Source: Selaginella tamariscina
Taxonomy: Eukaryota > Streptophyta > Lycopodiopsida > Selaginellales > Selaginellaceae
Assembly (NCBI GenBank): GCA_003024785.1
Contig: PUQB01000875.1
Coordinates: 1 to 64,000, forward strand
Length of the DNA stretch: 64,000 bases
Reading direction: 5' to 3'
The notes under the pieces were generated by a model. It was not told the DNA's origin, searched no databases, and saw only the letters and a list, made by a program, of their open reading frames with translations. Shown piece by piece: positions 1 to 13,059 of the stretch (its first letter is position 1; each line of letters begins with the position of its first letter). Position numbers and translations under genes: made by a program.

Positions 1-203
1 TCTCTCTTTAGTATAAAAGAGTAAACAACTGGATGGATACATTGTTAACCTTTCAACACTTCAAAAGTTCTATACTATATCACACACACACACATTTATG
101 TATATATACATATAATGTTTACACAGTAAACTGTGCTCCACTAATCCATGGATTATGCTTTATTAACACATGCTACTTAAACCATAATCACCTAGACATC
201 TAA

Positions 204-297
204 CTACTCAGCCAGAAGTCGGCGGCTGTGGCATGGCTTGCCAATCTTCTTTCCGCATAATCCCGGGTTCCCAGCAAAACTGCAGGAACATGCATAT

Positions 298-328
<31 letters not shown>

Positions 329-1376
329 GAGAGAGAGGAGAGAGAGAAGCATAATAACTAGGTTAGACCTTATTATCAAACGGACCACCGGTGGGAATTG
401 GCCCTGATAGCTTGTTAAACGAAACATCACTGCAAACATGGATCATTATATTCTATCGGCTCACACATATATTATTATGGATGGCCCCGAACGTTAAATA
501 TATATGCTATTATTATTATTATATAATGAAAAAGCGTATACTCACAAGTAGGTTAGCTTGGAGAGTGAAGCCAGGGATTGTGGTATTGACCCAGAAAAAT
601 TATTCTTGCCAATGTATCTGCATATTAAGTATGAGAGAAAGAATGTACACAAAGAAATAATACTTACAAAGACTGCAGATTCTGCAGATTCGCTAGCTCA
701 GATGGTATAGTCCCTGAAAGTTGATAATCCCGCAGTGCCCTGGTAAATATACACAATACTACATCACCACACACACACACACATACAACACAGTTATCAC
801 GCACACATGCAGTGCACAGACACATACAGAGCTCTCTCTCTCTCTCTCTACATACACACACACACACACACACATGCAGTGCACAGACATATAGATGCCT
901 CTCTCTCTTTCTCACACACACATGCAATGCACAGACACATATAGATCTCTCTCTCTCACACACACACATGCAGTGCACAGAGACGTACATAGCTCTCTCT
1001 TTCACACACACACACACACACTGTTGTAGCGCTTACACTCCTACGACTGTGTTGTCCTCATCACATGTGACATGGATAAAAGTGCAGGCGTCAAAGGATG
1101 TGGCATCCCAGGATTTTAGCGCGTTGGATGGATCCTCAACACATGCCTTGAAGGTGGCAAGAGCAACAACTGAAACACAAAAAGAAAAAAAAACAAAAGG
1201 TCAATCTCTCTCTCTCTCTTGCATACACGCACCGCACACACAGTCTCTCACAACACGCACGCGCACACACACACACACAGCGCTGAGTATACCGTCCTGG
1301 TTTGGAGTGGCATGAGATCCTGAAAGAAGGAAACCCAAGAAAACAAGAGAAAGAGGGACCTTATAGCCATAGCCAT
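204..1376 (-). pseudogene. Short secreted LRR protein, copy A (broken)
   Basis: Copy of the six-exon LRR gene that is intact at 32371-33557. All exons are recognisable: signal peptide, N-terminal cap with the CTF-HVTC cysteine pair, three 24-residue LRR exons and the LCG...PC C-cap. Two lesions break it. One base is missing just after the start (about 1361, where the intact copies read ccttgatagcc), shifting the frame inside the signal peptide. About 11 bp are missing from the third LRR exon near 366-378. No TM segment or kinase exon follows. The partner protease gene of this unit would lie left of position 1, outside the window. Called a pseudogene unless the single-base loss is a sequencing error; the 11-bp loss is harder to explain that way. 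Confidence 0.8.
782..1030. repeat. Minisatellite in LRR-A intron 2
   Basis: Roughly 45-bp imperfect units, each made of CA-rich sequence, the core ATGCAGTGCACAGACA and a CT run, repeated about four to five times inside intron 2. The same array occurs at the same intron in the other LRR copies, with differing CT and CA lengths. Confidence 0.8.
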
Positions 1377-1930
1377 GGAAAACCTAGCACATAAAAACCC
1401 ACACAACTGATTCTTCGAGGGAAAAAAAGGGGGGGGGGGATTCTTTTAATAGCTTTTTGATCATTTGATTACGCGTATTATAATATTTGGTTTTAATGCA
1501 CGTCAACAACGATGTGTTGTTCATGCATGCCTGCGTGGGAGTTGCAAAATCCCATGGTAAGAGTTAACGTGGCACCTATTATATATAAAGTATTTAATTT
1601 ATATTTATTATATTTTTATTTAATATTTACGGCGTTTAAGTTATTTTCAATTTAACATTATGTCTTCCTTCGAATTGATTATATATATGTTGGTTTATAT
1701 ACATCTAAACTAAACTGTATGATATGAAGCCATTTGTATATTGAAAAAAACTAATTAATTAAATCAATATTATAAAAATGCTAAATATTTTATTCAAACC
1801 GCATATGAGGTGCTCAAGTCATAACGTCCTGAGAATCATGTGTAATATTTTAAAATATTAATGTACTTCAAAAATTTAATTTAATAAGAAAGGTGTACTA
1901 CAATCGAAAATTTTAATCACAAAACAAGGT
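1377..1930. other. Intergenic between LRR-A start and RING-A stop
   Basis: Holds the presumed LRR promoter. A poly-A/poly-G tract (about 1424-1440) lies some 50-60 bp upstream of the start codon and varies in length among copies. The rest is AT-rich, with the poly-A end of the upstream RING gene. No ORF of note. Confidence 0.5.
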
Positions 1931-2830
1931 TTAAGGTTTATACATTCTATGAACAGTGTTTACAGTCCGTCGACAAAATGGACACCTGGACACTGCTGAA
2001 GAGCACCTCTGACACGTCACATGGCCACATGGGACTATTAAGGTATCTACTTCTGAACTCAGGCATATTCTGCACGTCCACGCAAATTTCACCGTCTCCA
2101 CCTCACGTGTGGCTGCATCCGCTCTATCCTGCAATATACATACAGTGTGTGTGTGCGCGCGTGCGTGAGAGAGAGATGAGTTTAGTAATAATTTTCTCAT
2201 AGTTTCACACAAACGCGTTATACATGTACTATATTCAAACGGATATTTTAATAGCGTGGTCAAATTAAGTTAAGCAAAGAGTACGTGCATGTGTACATGT
2301 ATAGGTACGTGTGTGTGTGAAGAAGTCTAAGAAAGTCCATATACAAACATACATATAATAATATATATGCATTCGTACATCCATATGCACACCATAACAT
2401 ATTGTCCATATACACAACACTACGACACGCACATACCATAACATATTGTCCATATTTTTATAATTTATACTGGGAGGTATATACGTAACATGACACACGC
2501 AGAAGATAGCTATACTGAAACATGAATGTCAACACACGCCCAACCTGTTCTTTGAGGAGAAAACCGTGTGTAGAACTTAGTTGTTGTTGGAGTGAGAGTG
2601 TGTGTTCCAGCAAAGACTGTTTCTCAAGACTGGGAGGCAAACCCATTGATGTCAATATATCCTTAATAGCTTGTGCATATCCAACAGCTCCCATATCATT
2701 CACTTTCTCCTGCATTGCATATATATATATATATATATATATATAATCAAGCTGACGTACATATCCAATATGGATATAAGAAGGCAATACACATACCTCT
2801 TTGGACACACTTGTATTGCTGCTTTAAACT
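1931..2830 (-). pseudogene. Sacsin-like C-terminal tail with RING, copy A (5'-truncated)
   Basis: The last exon (1931-2128) is intact and encodes a C3HC4 RING at the extreme C terminus (CRIC...CGH-TCQRC...CPFC, ending RMYKP). The preceding exon (2545-2709, 55 codons) has the conserved NDMGAVGYAQ and GLPPSLEKQ segment. The exon before that starts at 2797 but is cut at about 2830, where the sequence changes abruptly to the interior of a transposon gene. Known family: plant sacsin-like giant proteins end in such a RING, which suggests E3 ligase activity. Only the tail is present here. The splice donor of the 55-codon exon differs from other copies because about 12 bp of intron are missing, though it still reads GT. 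Confidence 0.75.
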
Positions 2831-4400
2831 ACGTATGGACACATACACACTTTTCACTTCTATATTGGTCTAGCAACTTCAATTTCACTATTGGGTCGTT
2901 GGCTATGTATTTCAAAAAACTTGAAACTCATTCACAAACAAGTCATATGAGTGATTTCAAAGTGAAGTCAACCTTTACATAATGCTCTCATAACACATCT
3001 ACACTTGAGGCTACTTAGAAATATGAGAGCCATTGTCAGCAGCCTGCACAAAAAACAAATGGCTCTGAAGTTTTGTATCAATTAAGAATCTAGCTCAAAT
3101 AATGTACATGTATCCTTAACATTAAATAAGCTTCTTCATCATTTACTTTTATAAATGAATAATTGTGCAGGCAAGAACAAAAATAAGTAAATCATTTTAG
3201 TTAAGGGTTTCTCAAGCTTGTTTTTTATATATATATTAGTATACTTGTTAATACTTGTTGCAAAGGTGTGTTTAAGACAATCACACTCAGTTTTCTTATG
3301 GTTGGTCACACTCATGGTGGTCACACTCATGAAGATATCGATGTGTTCTTTAGCAAGGTCTCTAATTTTACAAAATGGACAAGTGCACTTACCTTACCGA
3401 ATCTTTTTGAAAATTGCATCTTTAAAAAAAGCTGTGCTTTACTTATGACTGAGGTGTCAGACTTCAAAAAGTTTCTCAAGGAATATATAAAAGAGGGGAG
3501 CAATTCTTTAATTGGTCACCTTGTGCCGCTATAATTCTTTTTCTCCATAAGAGATGGTATACTTATTATGTAATACAAGTTACAGCCATCAGAACAGGAA
3601 TGGTTATCGAAAGAGGGCTTAATACTTTTCAAAAGTGAAGAGGATGGAAAGCCACTTTTCTTAGAAGGACAACTAGACCCTATTTCATTGAGTGCCCAAC
3701 TCAAGGAACAAGAGCTTATTATTTATAACATTAAAAAATATATGGCATAGGTTCAAAAATCGATACCAAAGAATTTTAATAAGGCAACTGGTTACTCAGA
3801 ACTATATAAGCATATGGTTGACTATTGGAAACTATTGTTTAAGAGTTAGAAGGCTTATTGTCATAAGTACAGAATTGCAACACCCTTTTTTGGCTAAAAC
3901 AAGGTGGTGAAAGGAAATTAAAATGACATCAATAAGCACAAACGATATAGAAGCCAGTAGTGAAAAGTGCAAACCCCACACTTTTTAAACAAAAGAACCA
4001 AAAACCTAAAGCATACTTTGATTGCTACAAGGATTTTCAAAATTAATAATAATCCTCATTATTCTAGATGTGTCATATAATCAGCCTATTTGGATGGGTC
4101 AAAATATCGACACATATGAATTTATCATAAAAAAATAATATGGTTAAGGTTGCATGGTTCAAACCACAAAAAAGGCGACATGAGAAGAAGAACGAGAGAT
4201 ATAATGGATGCTTAAAGAAAACATGGTTTCCCAATAAAAAAGACCCAATGTTTTATAAATGTTAAATCCATTCGATATGAGTGGATATTAAGAAGCATTG
4301 ATAAAGTCACGATTAACAAACTGTAAAAGAATGTATGTTTTCTAAAGTTTAAAGCAATTATAAAATTATAAAATATAGTATATTTAATATTCATAATTAT
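2831..4400 (+). mobile_element. DUF7869-like transposon gene, fragment A
   Basis: Decayed 3' part of the gene best preserved at 40411-43030. Fragments match that copy over the GHTH-EDID motif region (about 3300-3345, here with a small duplication giving GHTHGGHTHEDID) and the following F-ENCI-KKSCALL segment. Frameshifts and stops break it throughout. Its left end is fused into an exon of the sacsin-like gene at about 2830. I infer an old transposase-like gene; the element class is uncertain. Confidence 0.6.
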
Positions 4401-5891
4401 AATAAACTTTTTAATAATAATACCAAATTATTTACTTAACTATATAAATATATAAAAATATATGAAAGATTGACTATATAGGATTTTGTATATTATTTAT
4501 ATATTATTACTAGTACAAATTTTTATTTAAAGTTATACTTAAATATTAATATTTTAATAACAACATCAATATTTATATAATGTACCTCTCATGCTCTTTA
4601 ATAATTTTTATATTAAGCCCATACAATCTTAAATATAATATATTATATAACTTAATACCTTTTATTTTATAATGTTATTAATTTTTGGTTCATGAATGGT
4701 ATAATTTATTAAATGGTCATTTATAAAAATATATATGTTCTAAAGAATACTCTGTCTTCAAACATATATTCTAAAGAATATTCTTTTTTTAAACATATTT
4801 TATTTTAAAGAATATTTTTTAATATTAGAAAATGCTAATTAAATAATTAAAATTGCTAATTATTAAGAAATGGGACTATAGACATTCCCATTTTAGTTAT
4901 AATTTATATAAATAATAATATAAAAAAATAAAATTTTGAATAAGTAATTACTTTATTAATTTAATTAATGGAATGTGATCAAAACCATGAACTAAAACTA
5001 TAATAACCACTTTATATCATCATTACAGAAATAATTAATTTAATTAATTAATTGTGTTTTAAAAAATATATTAAACTTTCAAAAAGTATTATACTAAATG
5101 GTTTAATACTGATATCATCAATTAAACAATATTTTTCTTGATTATATTTTTTGTGCTTGAGTCTGTCATTCTCTATATTCATTGTGAAATAATTTTGACC
5201 TTTAGAGGATTAGAATTAAGTTGAATTTTAAATTATTTTTCATATATTTAAGATAAAAAATTTATAAGATTTATATTTATACATTTTTAAAGAATCCAGC
5301 TTAAATATGTTTTAGCGGATTATAAATTATGTACCATATTAAATTATTATAGATAGATTAAATAAAATCAATTGCTAAAACGTTAAGGCAAATTAGGTTA
5401 AAGCAATAATGACAAATTTATAGTGACATTACAAGACAATAATGATAAAATAGTGAATTCATCACACATAAAGATATTATTTATTAGTATCAAAGGTAAG
5501 TTTATAAATTCTATTGTTTTAATATTTAAATTAACAGTGGAAAATTTCACTATTGATTTTAAAGTTAAAATTAAAATATTAAAATTTATAATTTTAAATT
5601 TAAGTTTAAATTGCTGATATGATTTAATAAAATATGATATATATAATTTAATATTTTTAATTAAATTACTTTATATATAATTTAAATAAAAAATACACTC
5701 TCTTTTTTAAGTTTGAGATGATGTGTAAAAATAGCTGTAAAATTTGATCTATGTGATAGATATGAATCCGTTCCAGGCTCGTCAACCCAATACATCCGTA
5801 AACTCATAAAACAAGCGAATGTACTGCATATGCCTTATATCTTAGGAATTTAGAGGTCTTTGTCTCTCTCTCTCTCTCTCTCTCTCTATAT

Positions 5892-5937
<46 letters not shown>

Positions 5938-6165
5938 AAAATTTAAGATATAAATATGCTATATAATTTAGATTTGACAAGGTTTTATCAATATGGTAAA
6001 ATCTATTGAATTTAATCCACTGTCACAACCATATAACTAATTAACAGAGCCTCTTTGCTGCATTATTTCTTATTTTCTCATTATTATTAATTTTGACCTA
6101 AATAAAACAATTGCTTTATTTATTTCATAAAATGGATATATACAATGTCGTGGTATATGGGCTTA
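4401..6165. other. AT-rich spacer with long hairpin microsatellite
   Basis: No gene seen. The sequence is homologous to 20800-22595 and, inverted, to 56811-58630, so it is part of the large repeat unit. At about 5863-5932 a CT run, a TATATTATATA centre and a matching AG run form one long perfect inverted repeat that could extrude as a hairpin. Short AAAGAATATTCTTT-type palindromes occur at about 4740-4810. Confidence 0.7.
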
Positions 6166-7511
6166 CTAAGTCGCATACATTGGATACTTGTTGATTCCAC
6201 ACAGTCCATCTCCGTTTCCTAGCATTGCCATTTTGACATATCCATTATCACCCCACCCTTTACCCCATGAGTTTTTAATTATCCAGTAACCCATCCCTGT
6301 TGCACAATCCGTTCCAAATCCAATCATGAGAACTGCATGATTAATTACTGCCGGACAATTCCCAGAAAAAATTCCCTATATTACACCAAATATCATTACT
6401 ATGCACTGCAGTAACTATATAATATTATAATGTATATATTTAACTCGAAGTTATGACATTAAATTCAATAACAGTACTTTTTTATAAAGCTGAAAATCAG
6501 TGTTCCTCCGTTGATGTAAACTGAGATGGGATGTCTCTGAACAACAGCTTTAATATTTGCTTCATTACCTGCAGGGGCATAGTGCACGCTTTTTGATTCT
6601 TACTACATGATGCCCCTCCTGCATTTTAAGCACAGTTAAATTAAATCAATATGTTATTCTCTAATATATTTTAAACCATGGATATAGTGTGCTTAAGCTA
6701 ATAAGGAGATGTTGAGCATATATATTCTGAGTAACGTATTACCTTCAATTTATCACATTTATTAACTTGAGCATTATACGGATAATCTCTCTCTGTGGTG
6801 ATGCCATTGTTCTTTATTATGTAGCGGAAAGCAGCATCTGTCCAATCCCCATTGCAGCTTTTAGAGTGACAATCCACTAATTGTTTTCAGACAAGGAGAC
6901 CATTCTCCTAGTTCTAAGGCCTTCGATAACGCCTGTTGCTGCATATGCCCAACAACTTCCTGCAGTGCATTGCAGTCGATTTAAACTGTAGAGAGAGAGA
7001 GAGAGAGAGATGATTACCACAAGAACGTTGGTCTTTTACAGGAGTTACGGCACCAACATTTCGCCAATCAAAACTGAAACATTTACGTCCACGATTGGGA
7101 GAAAATTTTACGTTATCAGGTGGAGAAGATATATCTGAGGACTATTAAGTTTGATTACAGATGCAAAGATGGCTCTAAATTCAGCATTAGTTAAGTCTGC
7201 CATGTTGTTTAGCCCAAGAGTGTACGTCAGCTTCTGAGAGTTTTTGTTGTTTATGTAATTGAGATTTTCCTATACATACATGTGTTAGCACTGACACACA
7301 CGCGCGTGCACACACACACACACACAAGTGAAAGAGAGAAAACCTTGAAGATAAGGAACCTCTTCTCCTGGTCATAGGTCTTATCATTGAGTTTGCCATT
7401 CTCACGCAGCCACATCTGAAATGTTTGCCATGCAGGATCGCTATGATTGCTTGCTGAAGAATAACTGACTGCTAATAAGAGGAAAACCAGTATACAAGAT
7501 CTGATACCCAT
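6166..7511 (-). pseudogene. Papain-family cysteine protease, copy B (frameshifted)
   Basis: Five exons: 7344-7511, 7018-7269, 6743-6959, 6478-6618 and 6166-6375. They encode a signal peptide (start MGIRSCILVFLLL), an I29 prodomain, and a C1A peptidase with GSCWAYAAT at the catalytic Cys, NHAV at the His and IKNSWG at the Asn. Unlike copies C and F, the Trp after the catalytic Cys is kept. However, a base is missing in exon 2 (near 7140), one base and 9 bp are missing in exon 3, and exon 4 has compensating +1/-1 changes, so the frame is lost before the active site. A TATATATAG box sits about 50 bp upstream of the ATG. Likely a dead gene; several of the changes are single-base and would need resequencing. 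Confidence 0.85.
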
Positions 7512-8289
7512 GGAATTGTACTAATTAATTTTAATGAAACTTAAAGCTCCATTCATTCTATATATATTTGGGACTAAACAAGTGGGCATTATTTAATTAG
7601 CTTTGTCCAAGTCTTACACACACAGAGTTAAACTACGGAAGCCGTTTTGATCAAGTACAATATTATTCATGGATGTTACATCATATCCTTAATTTACTTG
7701 AACATGCTAGCCACGATTGATGCAGACATTTAACTGTAACAGTAAGTGTATACAGATAGTGTGTGTGGAGAGAGAGAGACAGTATATTAAATTATATTTC
7801 AGACAAGAGACTATGTAATTTAAAACTAGCTTTTATAATATTCTAGTAAAATTGTTCTATTTATTAATAAGTTAACAATAGTACTATAAAAATATATTGG
7901 TTATTCCTTGAAATTTGTCAATATTTTTATTTTTATTTTAGTTTATTTCAAGTAAACTTATGTTATATTATAGTTTACAAGAATTTTTCTCATACAGCTG
8001 TACTTTAACAAAAATAATATATTTGACTTTTGCATATGTCAACTTGTTAAACGACTTTATTAGTTGTAAATAAACTTTTCATATTTTGAAACAGCTCTCT
8101 TTAGTATAAAAGAGTAAACAACTGGATGGATACATTGTTAACCTTTCAACACTTCAAAAGTTCTATACTATATCGCACACACACACATTTATGTATTATA
8201 CATATAATGTTTACACAACTGTGCTCCACTAATCCATGATTATGTTTATTAACACATGCTACTTAAACCATAATCACCTAGACATCTAA
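7512..8289. other. Upstream region of protease B / downstream of LRR-B
   Basis: Non-coding. Contains the protease core promoter and, towards 8240-8289, the LRR 3' region. This uninterrupted copy defines the empty site for the 1-kb insertion seen in units C and F. Confidence 0.6.
7558..7568 (-). promoter_or_regulatory. TATA box of cysteine protease B
   Basis: TATATATAG on the minus strand about 50 bp upstream of the ATG at 7511, a usual plant core-promoter position. The same box is retained upstream of copies C, D, E and F. Confidence 0.55.
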
Positions 8290-8401
8290 CTACTCAGCCA
8301 GAAGTCGGCGGCTGTGGCATGGCTTGCCAATCTTCTTTCCGCACAATCCCGGGTTCCCAGCAAAACTGCAGGAACATGCATATATATATATATATATATA
8401 T

Positions 8402-8467
<66 letters not shown>

Positions 8468-9483
8468 CATAATAACTAGGTTAGACCTTCTTGCAGGGAA
8501 GTTATCAAACGGACCACCGGTGGGAATTGGCCCTGATAGCTTGTTAAACGAAACATCACTGCAAACATGGATCATTATATTTATAGTTATATACGGCTCA
8601 CACATATATTATTATGGATGGCCCCGAACGTTAAATATATATGCTATTATTATTATATATAATGAAAAAGCGTATACTCACAAGTAGGCTAGTTGGAGAG
8701 TGAAGCCAGGGATTGTGGTATTGACCCAGAAAAATTATTCTTGCCAATGTACCTGCATATTAAATATGAGAAAGAGAATGTAAACAAAGAAATAATACTT
8801 ACAAAGACTGCAGATTCTGCAGATTCGCTAGCTCAGATGGTATAGTCCCTGAAAGCTGATAATCCCGCAGTGCCCTGGTAAATATACACAGTACTACAAC
8901 CACACACACATACAAAGACAGTTATCATGCACACATGCAGTGCACAGACACATACAGAGCTCTTTCTCTCTCTCTATCACATACACACACACATACCGTG
9001 CACAGACATATAGATGCCTCTCTCTCTTTCTCAACACACATGCAATGCACAGACACATATAGATCTCTCTCTCACACACACACACATGCAGTGCACAGAG
9101 ACGTACAGAGCTATCTCTCTCTCACACACACACTGTTGTAGCGCTTACACTCCTACGACTGTGTTGTCCTCATCACATGTGACATGGATAAAAGTGCAGG
9201 CGTCAAAGGATGTGGCATCCCAGGATTTTAGCGCGTTGGATGGATCCTCAACACATGCCTTGAAGGTGGCAAGAGCAACAACTGAAACACAAAAGAAAAA
9301 ACATACAAAAGGTCAATCTCTCTCTCTCTTGCATACACGCACCGCACACACAGTCTCTCTCACACTCACACACGCACACACGCGCGCGCGCGGTATACCG
9401 TCCTGGTTTGGAGTGGCATGAGATCCTGAAAGAAGGAAACCCAAGAAAACAAGAGAAAGAGGGACCTTGATAGCCATAGCCAT
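8290..9483 (-). pseudogene. Short secreted LRR protein, copy B (one-base frameshift)
   Basis: All six exons are present and match the intact copy at 32371-33557. The only coding lesion I see is one missing base in the second LRR exon near 8690 (ggctagttgg where others read ggctagcttgg), which shifts the C-terminal third. If that base is a sequencing error this copy would be functional: a secreted protein of about 169 residues with three LRRs. A very long AG/TA microsatellite (8380-8462) fills the last intron. Confidence 0.8.
8930..9135. repeat. Minisatellite in LRR-B intron 2
   Basis: CA/CT-rich units with an ATGCAGTGCACAGACA-type core, the same array as in the other LRR copies. Confidence 0.75.
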
Positions 9484-9989
9484 GGAGAACCTAGCACATA
9501 GGAAAAAAGGGGGGGGGGGGTGGATTCTTTTAATAGCTTTTTGATCATTTGATCACGCGTATTATAATATTTGGTTTTAATGCACGTCAACAACGTGTGA
9601 ATATGTGTTACCATGTGTATTCATGCATGCCTGCGTGGGAGTTGCAAAATCCCACGTATGCGTGGTAAGGGTTAACGTGGCACCTATTATATATAGTATT
9701 TATTATATTTTTATTTAATATTTACGGCGTTTAAATTTAACAATATGTCTTATAGGCACGAGACCTTCGAATTGATTATATATATGTTGGTTTATATACA
9801 TCTAAAGTAAACTGTATGATATGAAGCCATTTGTATATTGAAAAAAACTAATTAAATCAATATTATAAAAAAGTAAATATTTTATTCAAACCGCATATGA
9901 GGTGCTCAAGTCATAACGCCCTGAGAATCATGTGTAATATTTTAAAATATTAATGTACTTCAAAATTTTAATTTAATAAGAAAGGTGTA
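9484..9989. other. Intergenic between LRR-B and RING-B
   Basis: Presumed LRR promoter with a poly-A/poly-G tract at 9504-9521, then AT-rich sequence. No gene seen. Confidence 0.5.
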
Positions 9990-11385
9990 TTAAGGTTTAT
10001 ACATTCTATGAGTCCGTCGACAAAATGGACACCTGGACACTGCTGAAGAGCACCTCTGACACGTCACATGGCCACATGGGACTAGTAAGGTATCTACTTC
10101 TGAACTCAGGCATATTTGCACGTCCACGCAGATTTCACCGTCTCCACCTCACGTGTGGCTGAATCCGCCCTATCCTGCAATGTACATACATATAAGTGTG
10201 TGTGTGAGAGAGAGATGAGTTTAGTAATAATTTTCTCATAGTTTCACACAAACGCGTTATACATGTATTATATTCAAACAGATATTTTAATAGCAGGGTC
10301 AAATTAAAGATACGTGCATGTGTACATGTATAGGTACGTGTGTGTATGTGTGTGTGAAGAAGTCTAAGAAAGTCCATATACATACATACATATATGCATT
10401 CGTACATCCATATGCACACCATAACATATTGTCCATATACACAACATTATGCCACGCACACACCCTAAATTTTTATAATTTATATTGGGAGGTATATACG
10501 TAACACACGCAGAAGATAGCTATATTGAAACATGGATGTCAACACACGCCCACACGTATGTGTTACCTGTTCTTTGAGGAGAAAACCGTGTGTAGAACTT
10601 AGCTGTTGTTGGAGTGAGAGTGTGTATTCCAGCAAAGACTGTTTCTCAAGACTGGGAGGCAAACCCATTGATGTTAATATATCCTTAATAACTTGTGCAT
10701 ATCCAACAGCTCCCAGATTCTCCTGCATTAATATATAATATATATATATATAATCAATGTGCGTGTGCATACATACATATCCAAGGCAATACACATACCT
10801 CTTTGGACACACTTGCATTGCTTCTTTCAGCTACAGAGACATGAAGCTCAAGCTGGCTTGAGAGATCAACTTGTTCTGCACGATACGTAAACATTTACAT
10901 GCATGCATATGCATATCTATACGGATTGTATATGTTCTCCTTATAAAGATAAAACATAATGAATATCTACATAATATGTACATGAACATCCTTTGCATAT
11001 GCACACACACATACCTGAAGTCAAGCTGCCACCCGTGCTTTTAAAAGATAGCATATTCGAGGATAGAATATCCTGCATTTGTCCAGGACTCGTCTCGATT
11101 TCTATACGGAACAATGGCTGTCCAGCCGGAGCTCGTATATCCTTCATAACACGAGTGATGGTTCTCCATCCCTATACCACAATATTAACTATATATAGCC
11201 AAATGTTATGTATATCTTCGATGTATAATGTATGTCTGCGTCTCAGTGACACATACAGACGTGAGTTATTACCTGTGCCATGCTATAAAATGGTCTTAAA
11301 GGGCAAAACTGCAGGGCCTTGGCGTCTATGGTAAGAATATCCGATCCCAAGCTGTGCGATTCCCAGCACATATAAGTCCCATTAC
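9990..11385 (-). pseudogene. Sacsin-like C-terminal tail with RING, copy B (broken)
   Basis: Exons 11273-11385, 11015-11171, 10799-10875, 10567-10722 and 9990-10174. Relative to copy D there are 13-bp losses in both 5' exons, an in-frame 9-bp loss in the 55-codon exon, and one base missing just before the second RING cysteine. It shares with D a 12-bp in-frame loss after the last RING cysteines (the VNTV residues). The upstream part of the giant sacsin-like protein is absent; an A-rich block follows instead. Non-functional as read. Confidence 0.75.
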
Positions 11386-12027
11386 CTGTGGAATTTTAAA
11401 AGAAATAAAATAAAATAAAATAAAATTAAAAGAAATAAATAAAATTAAAAAGGTATATTAAAATTAAAAAACTCCAAAGCATAACTAAGATAATAAAATT
11501 ATAAGTAGAATAAAACTAAAGTAATAAAACCATAACTAACAAAAACAAGAAATAAAATAGGTGTAATAAAATTATAAAAAGTCAGAAGCATAAGTAAAAT
11601 AATAAAATTATAATTAGAATAAAAATACAATAATAATAAAATAAATATGAAAACTATAGCTATATGAAAATCAAAATGTAAATAACTAGAAAACGGACGC
11701 GAAATCGGCCACGCGGGCAAGGCCCTTGATCGCGCGCTAACCCAGGGCCTAAACACGATCGATCTGGGCCATCCATCTGAAACCCCAACTTTAAATCGAT
11801 TCATAATTTGTGTTAAATTAAATTGTTTAATTTTCCTTATATATTGATTTAACAAGATTGTGCCAGGCCTTTAAATATAAAATAAATAAACTCTGAGGTA
11901 TATCACGTACTACATTAACACCGTGGAGGCAGCGGCAAGTGAACTTTAGAATAAACATAGCATTAAAAAGTAGATAAAGAAAGCATAATACAACATGGGT
12001 TTCCAGCTTATCAACTTTATGCCACTA
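11386..12027. other. A-rich block, GC-rich island and spacer
   Basis: A short A-rich block (11400-11690) with repeating ATAAAAT-type words, then a GC-richer island (about 11690-11790) containing the CCAGGGCCTAAACACGATCGATCTGGGCC region. Homologous islands occur at 18360-18530 (inverted), 29040-29140 and 60900-61060. No coding sequence recognised. Confidence 0.6.
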
Positions 12028-12921
12028 CATGGTCTTTTGAATCCCGTATATAGTGTACTAAGCTTTAAAGCAGATGGTCATCTTATTAAATACCATGGAT
12101 GTACTCTAATAACATGTGTCCAAGTCCATTCCATCAATACACCCAGTCAGTGCAGCATATACAAACTCATGCCTTTGCTTTTGGGTGAGCATACGAAAGG
12201 CATGACTACATTGGCAATTTCATTCCGGTTTGCCATATGACAACACTTCTTCTTGCAGCAGTCAATCATGGAAATGTTAGCAATGCTTACTGATGATGTA
12301 AGATCCATCTTGACCCTCTTGCTGGAACCCCCTTTTTTCTGATTATAGGACCAATGTAAGGAACCTCTTCAAATATTCCAGGTTGTTATTATTGAAATCC
12401 AACTCTAAATATGTTGAACCATCTCACCATTTTAATTCAGATGTTCGCCACCTCACAAGGGATCCAGGATGCAATGTGCCATTAAGTGAAACCTTTGTCA
12501 CAACTACACTCATGAAGTAGGCCCCCATTTTCTCTTCTAATATGGCTTCCATTGAATTTATAGCTGTGATGATGCCTCTCCCAACCTCGATCTCATGAAG
12601 AAAGAGAATCACCTCATCCATCACAATAGGCAAGCCACCATCTGGTGAACTCGTACTGCTATTTGTTTGTGACTTTGCATATTCTGTGTCAGCCTTGACT
12701 TCATCCACATTCCATAATACAGAAGAACCCTCTTCAAATTCCATTCTAGGAACCTCAACATGCTTGCAAATGGTGTTCACCCATACATACATACAAGATC
12801 CTTGGGTAATATTGTAACATGATGCATTATCATCTCGAACTTCCACAGTTCCAGTGCCAACTATCTCGTTGTTCCGAAGAAGACATACTTTATCTCCAGT
12901 ATTAAACATATTGTCATGCAC
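12028..12921 (-). mobile_element. DUF7869-like transposon gene, N-terminal part B
   Basis: Open frame 12424-12921 (165 codons) starts MHDNMFNTGDKVCLLR and contains SSVLWNVDEVKA. It matches the N-terminal module of the copy at 40423. Downstream (12028-12360) comes the second module with the DCCKKKC cysteine-rich start, interrupted and ending abruptly at about 12028. The first module vaguely resembles beta-rich N-terminal domains of plant transposon proteins; I cannot name it. It abuts the GGGATTAATCCC array on its 5' side, as do the other two 5'-complete copies. Confidence 0.6.
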
Positions 12922-13059
12922 ATAAATAATTGTGTTAATTATGATATCTGTTTATGCAATATTTTTAAAAAATTTGAATCGAGGGTGCTTAATATATATG
13001 CGTGTGCAATAATATATAATTATGTATAAGTATAATTATCATGCTTGATTAATACAATT

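Noticed and set aside
664-1315. Open frames of 117-167 codons rich in CVC/HTHT repeats over LRR intron 2
   Set aside because: They translate CA/CT microsatellites and antisense exon sequence; the spliced LRR exons explain the region.
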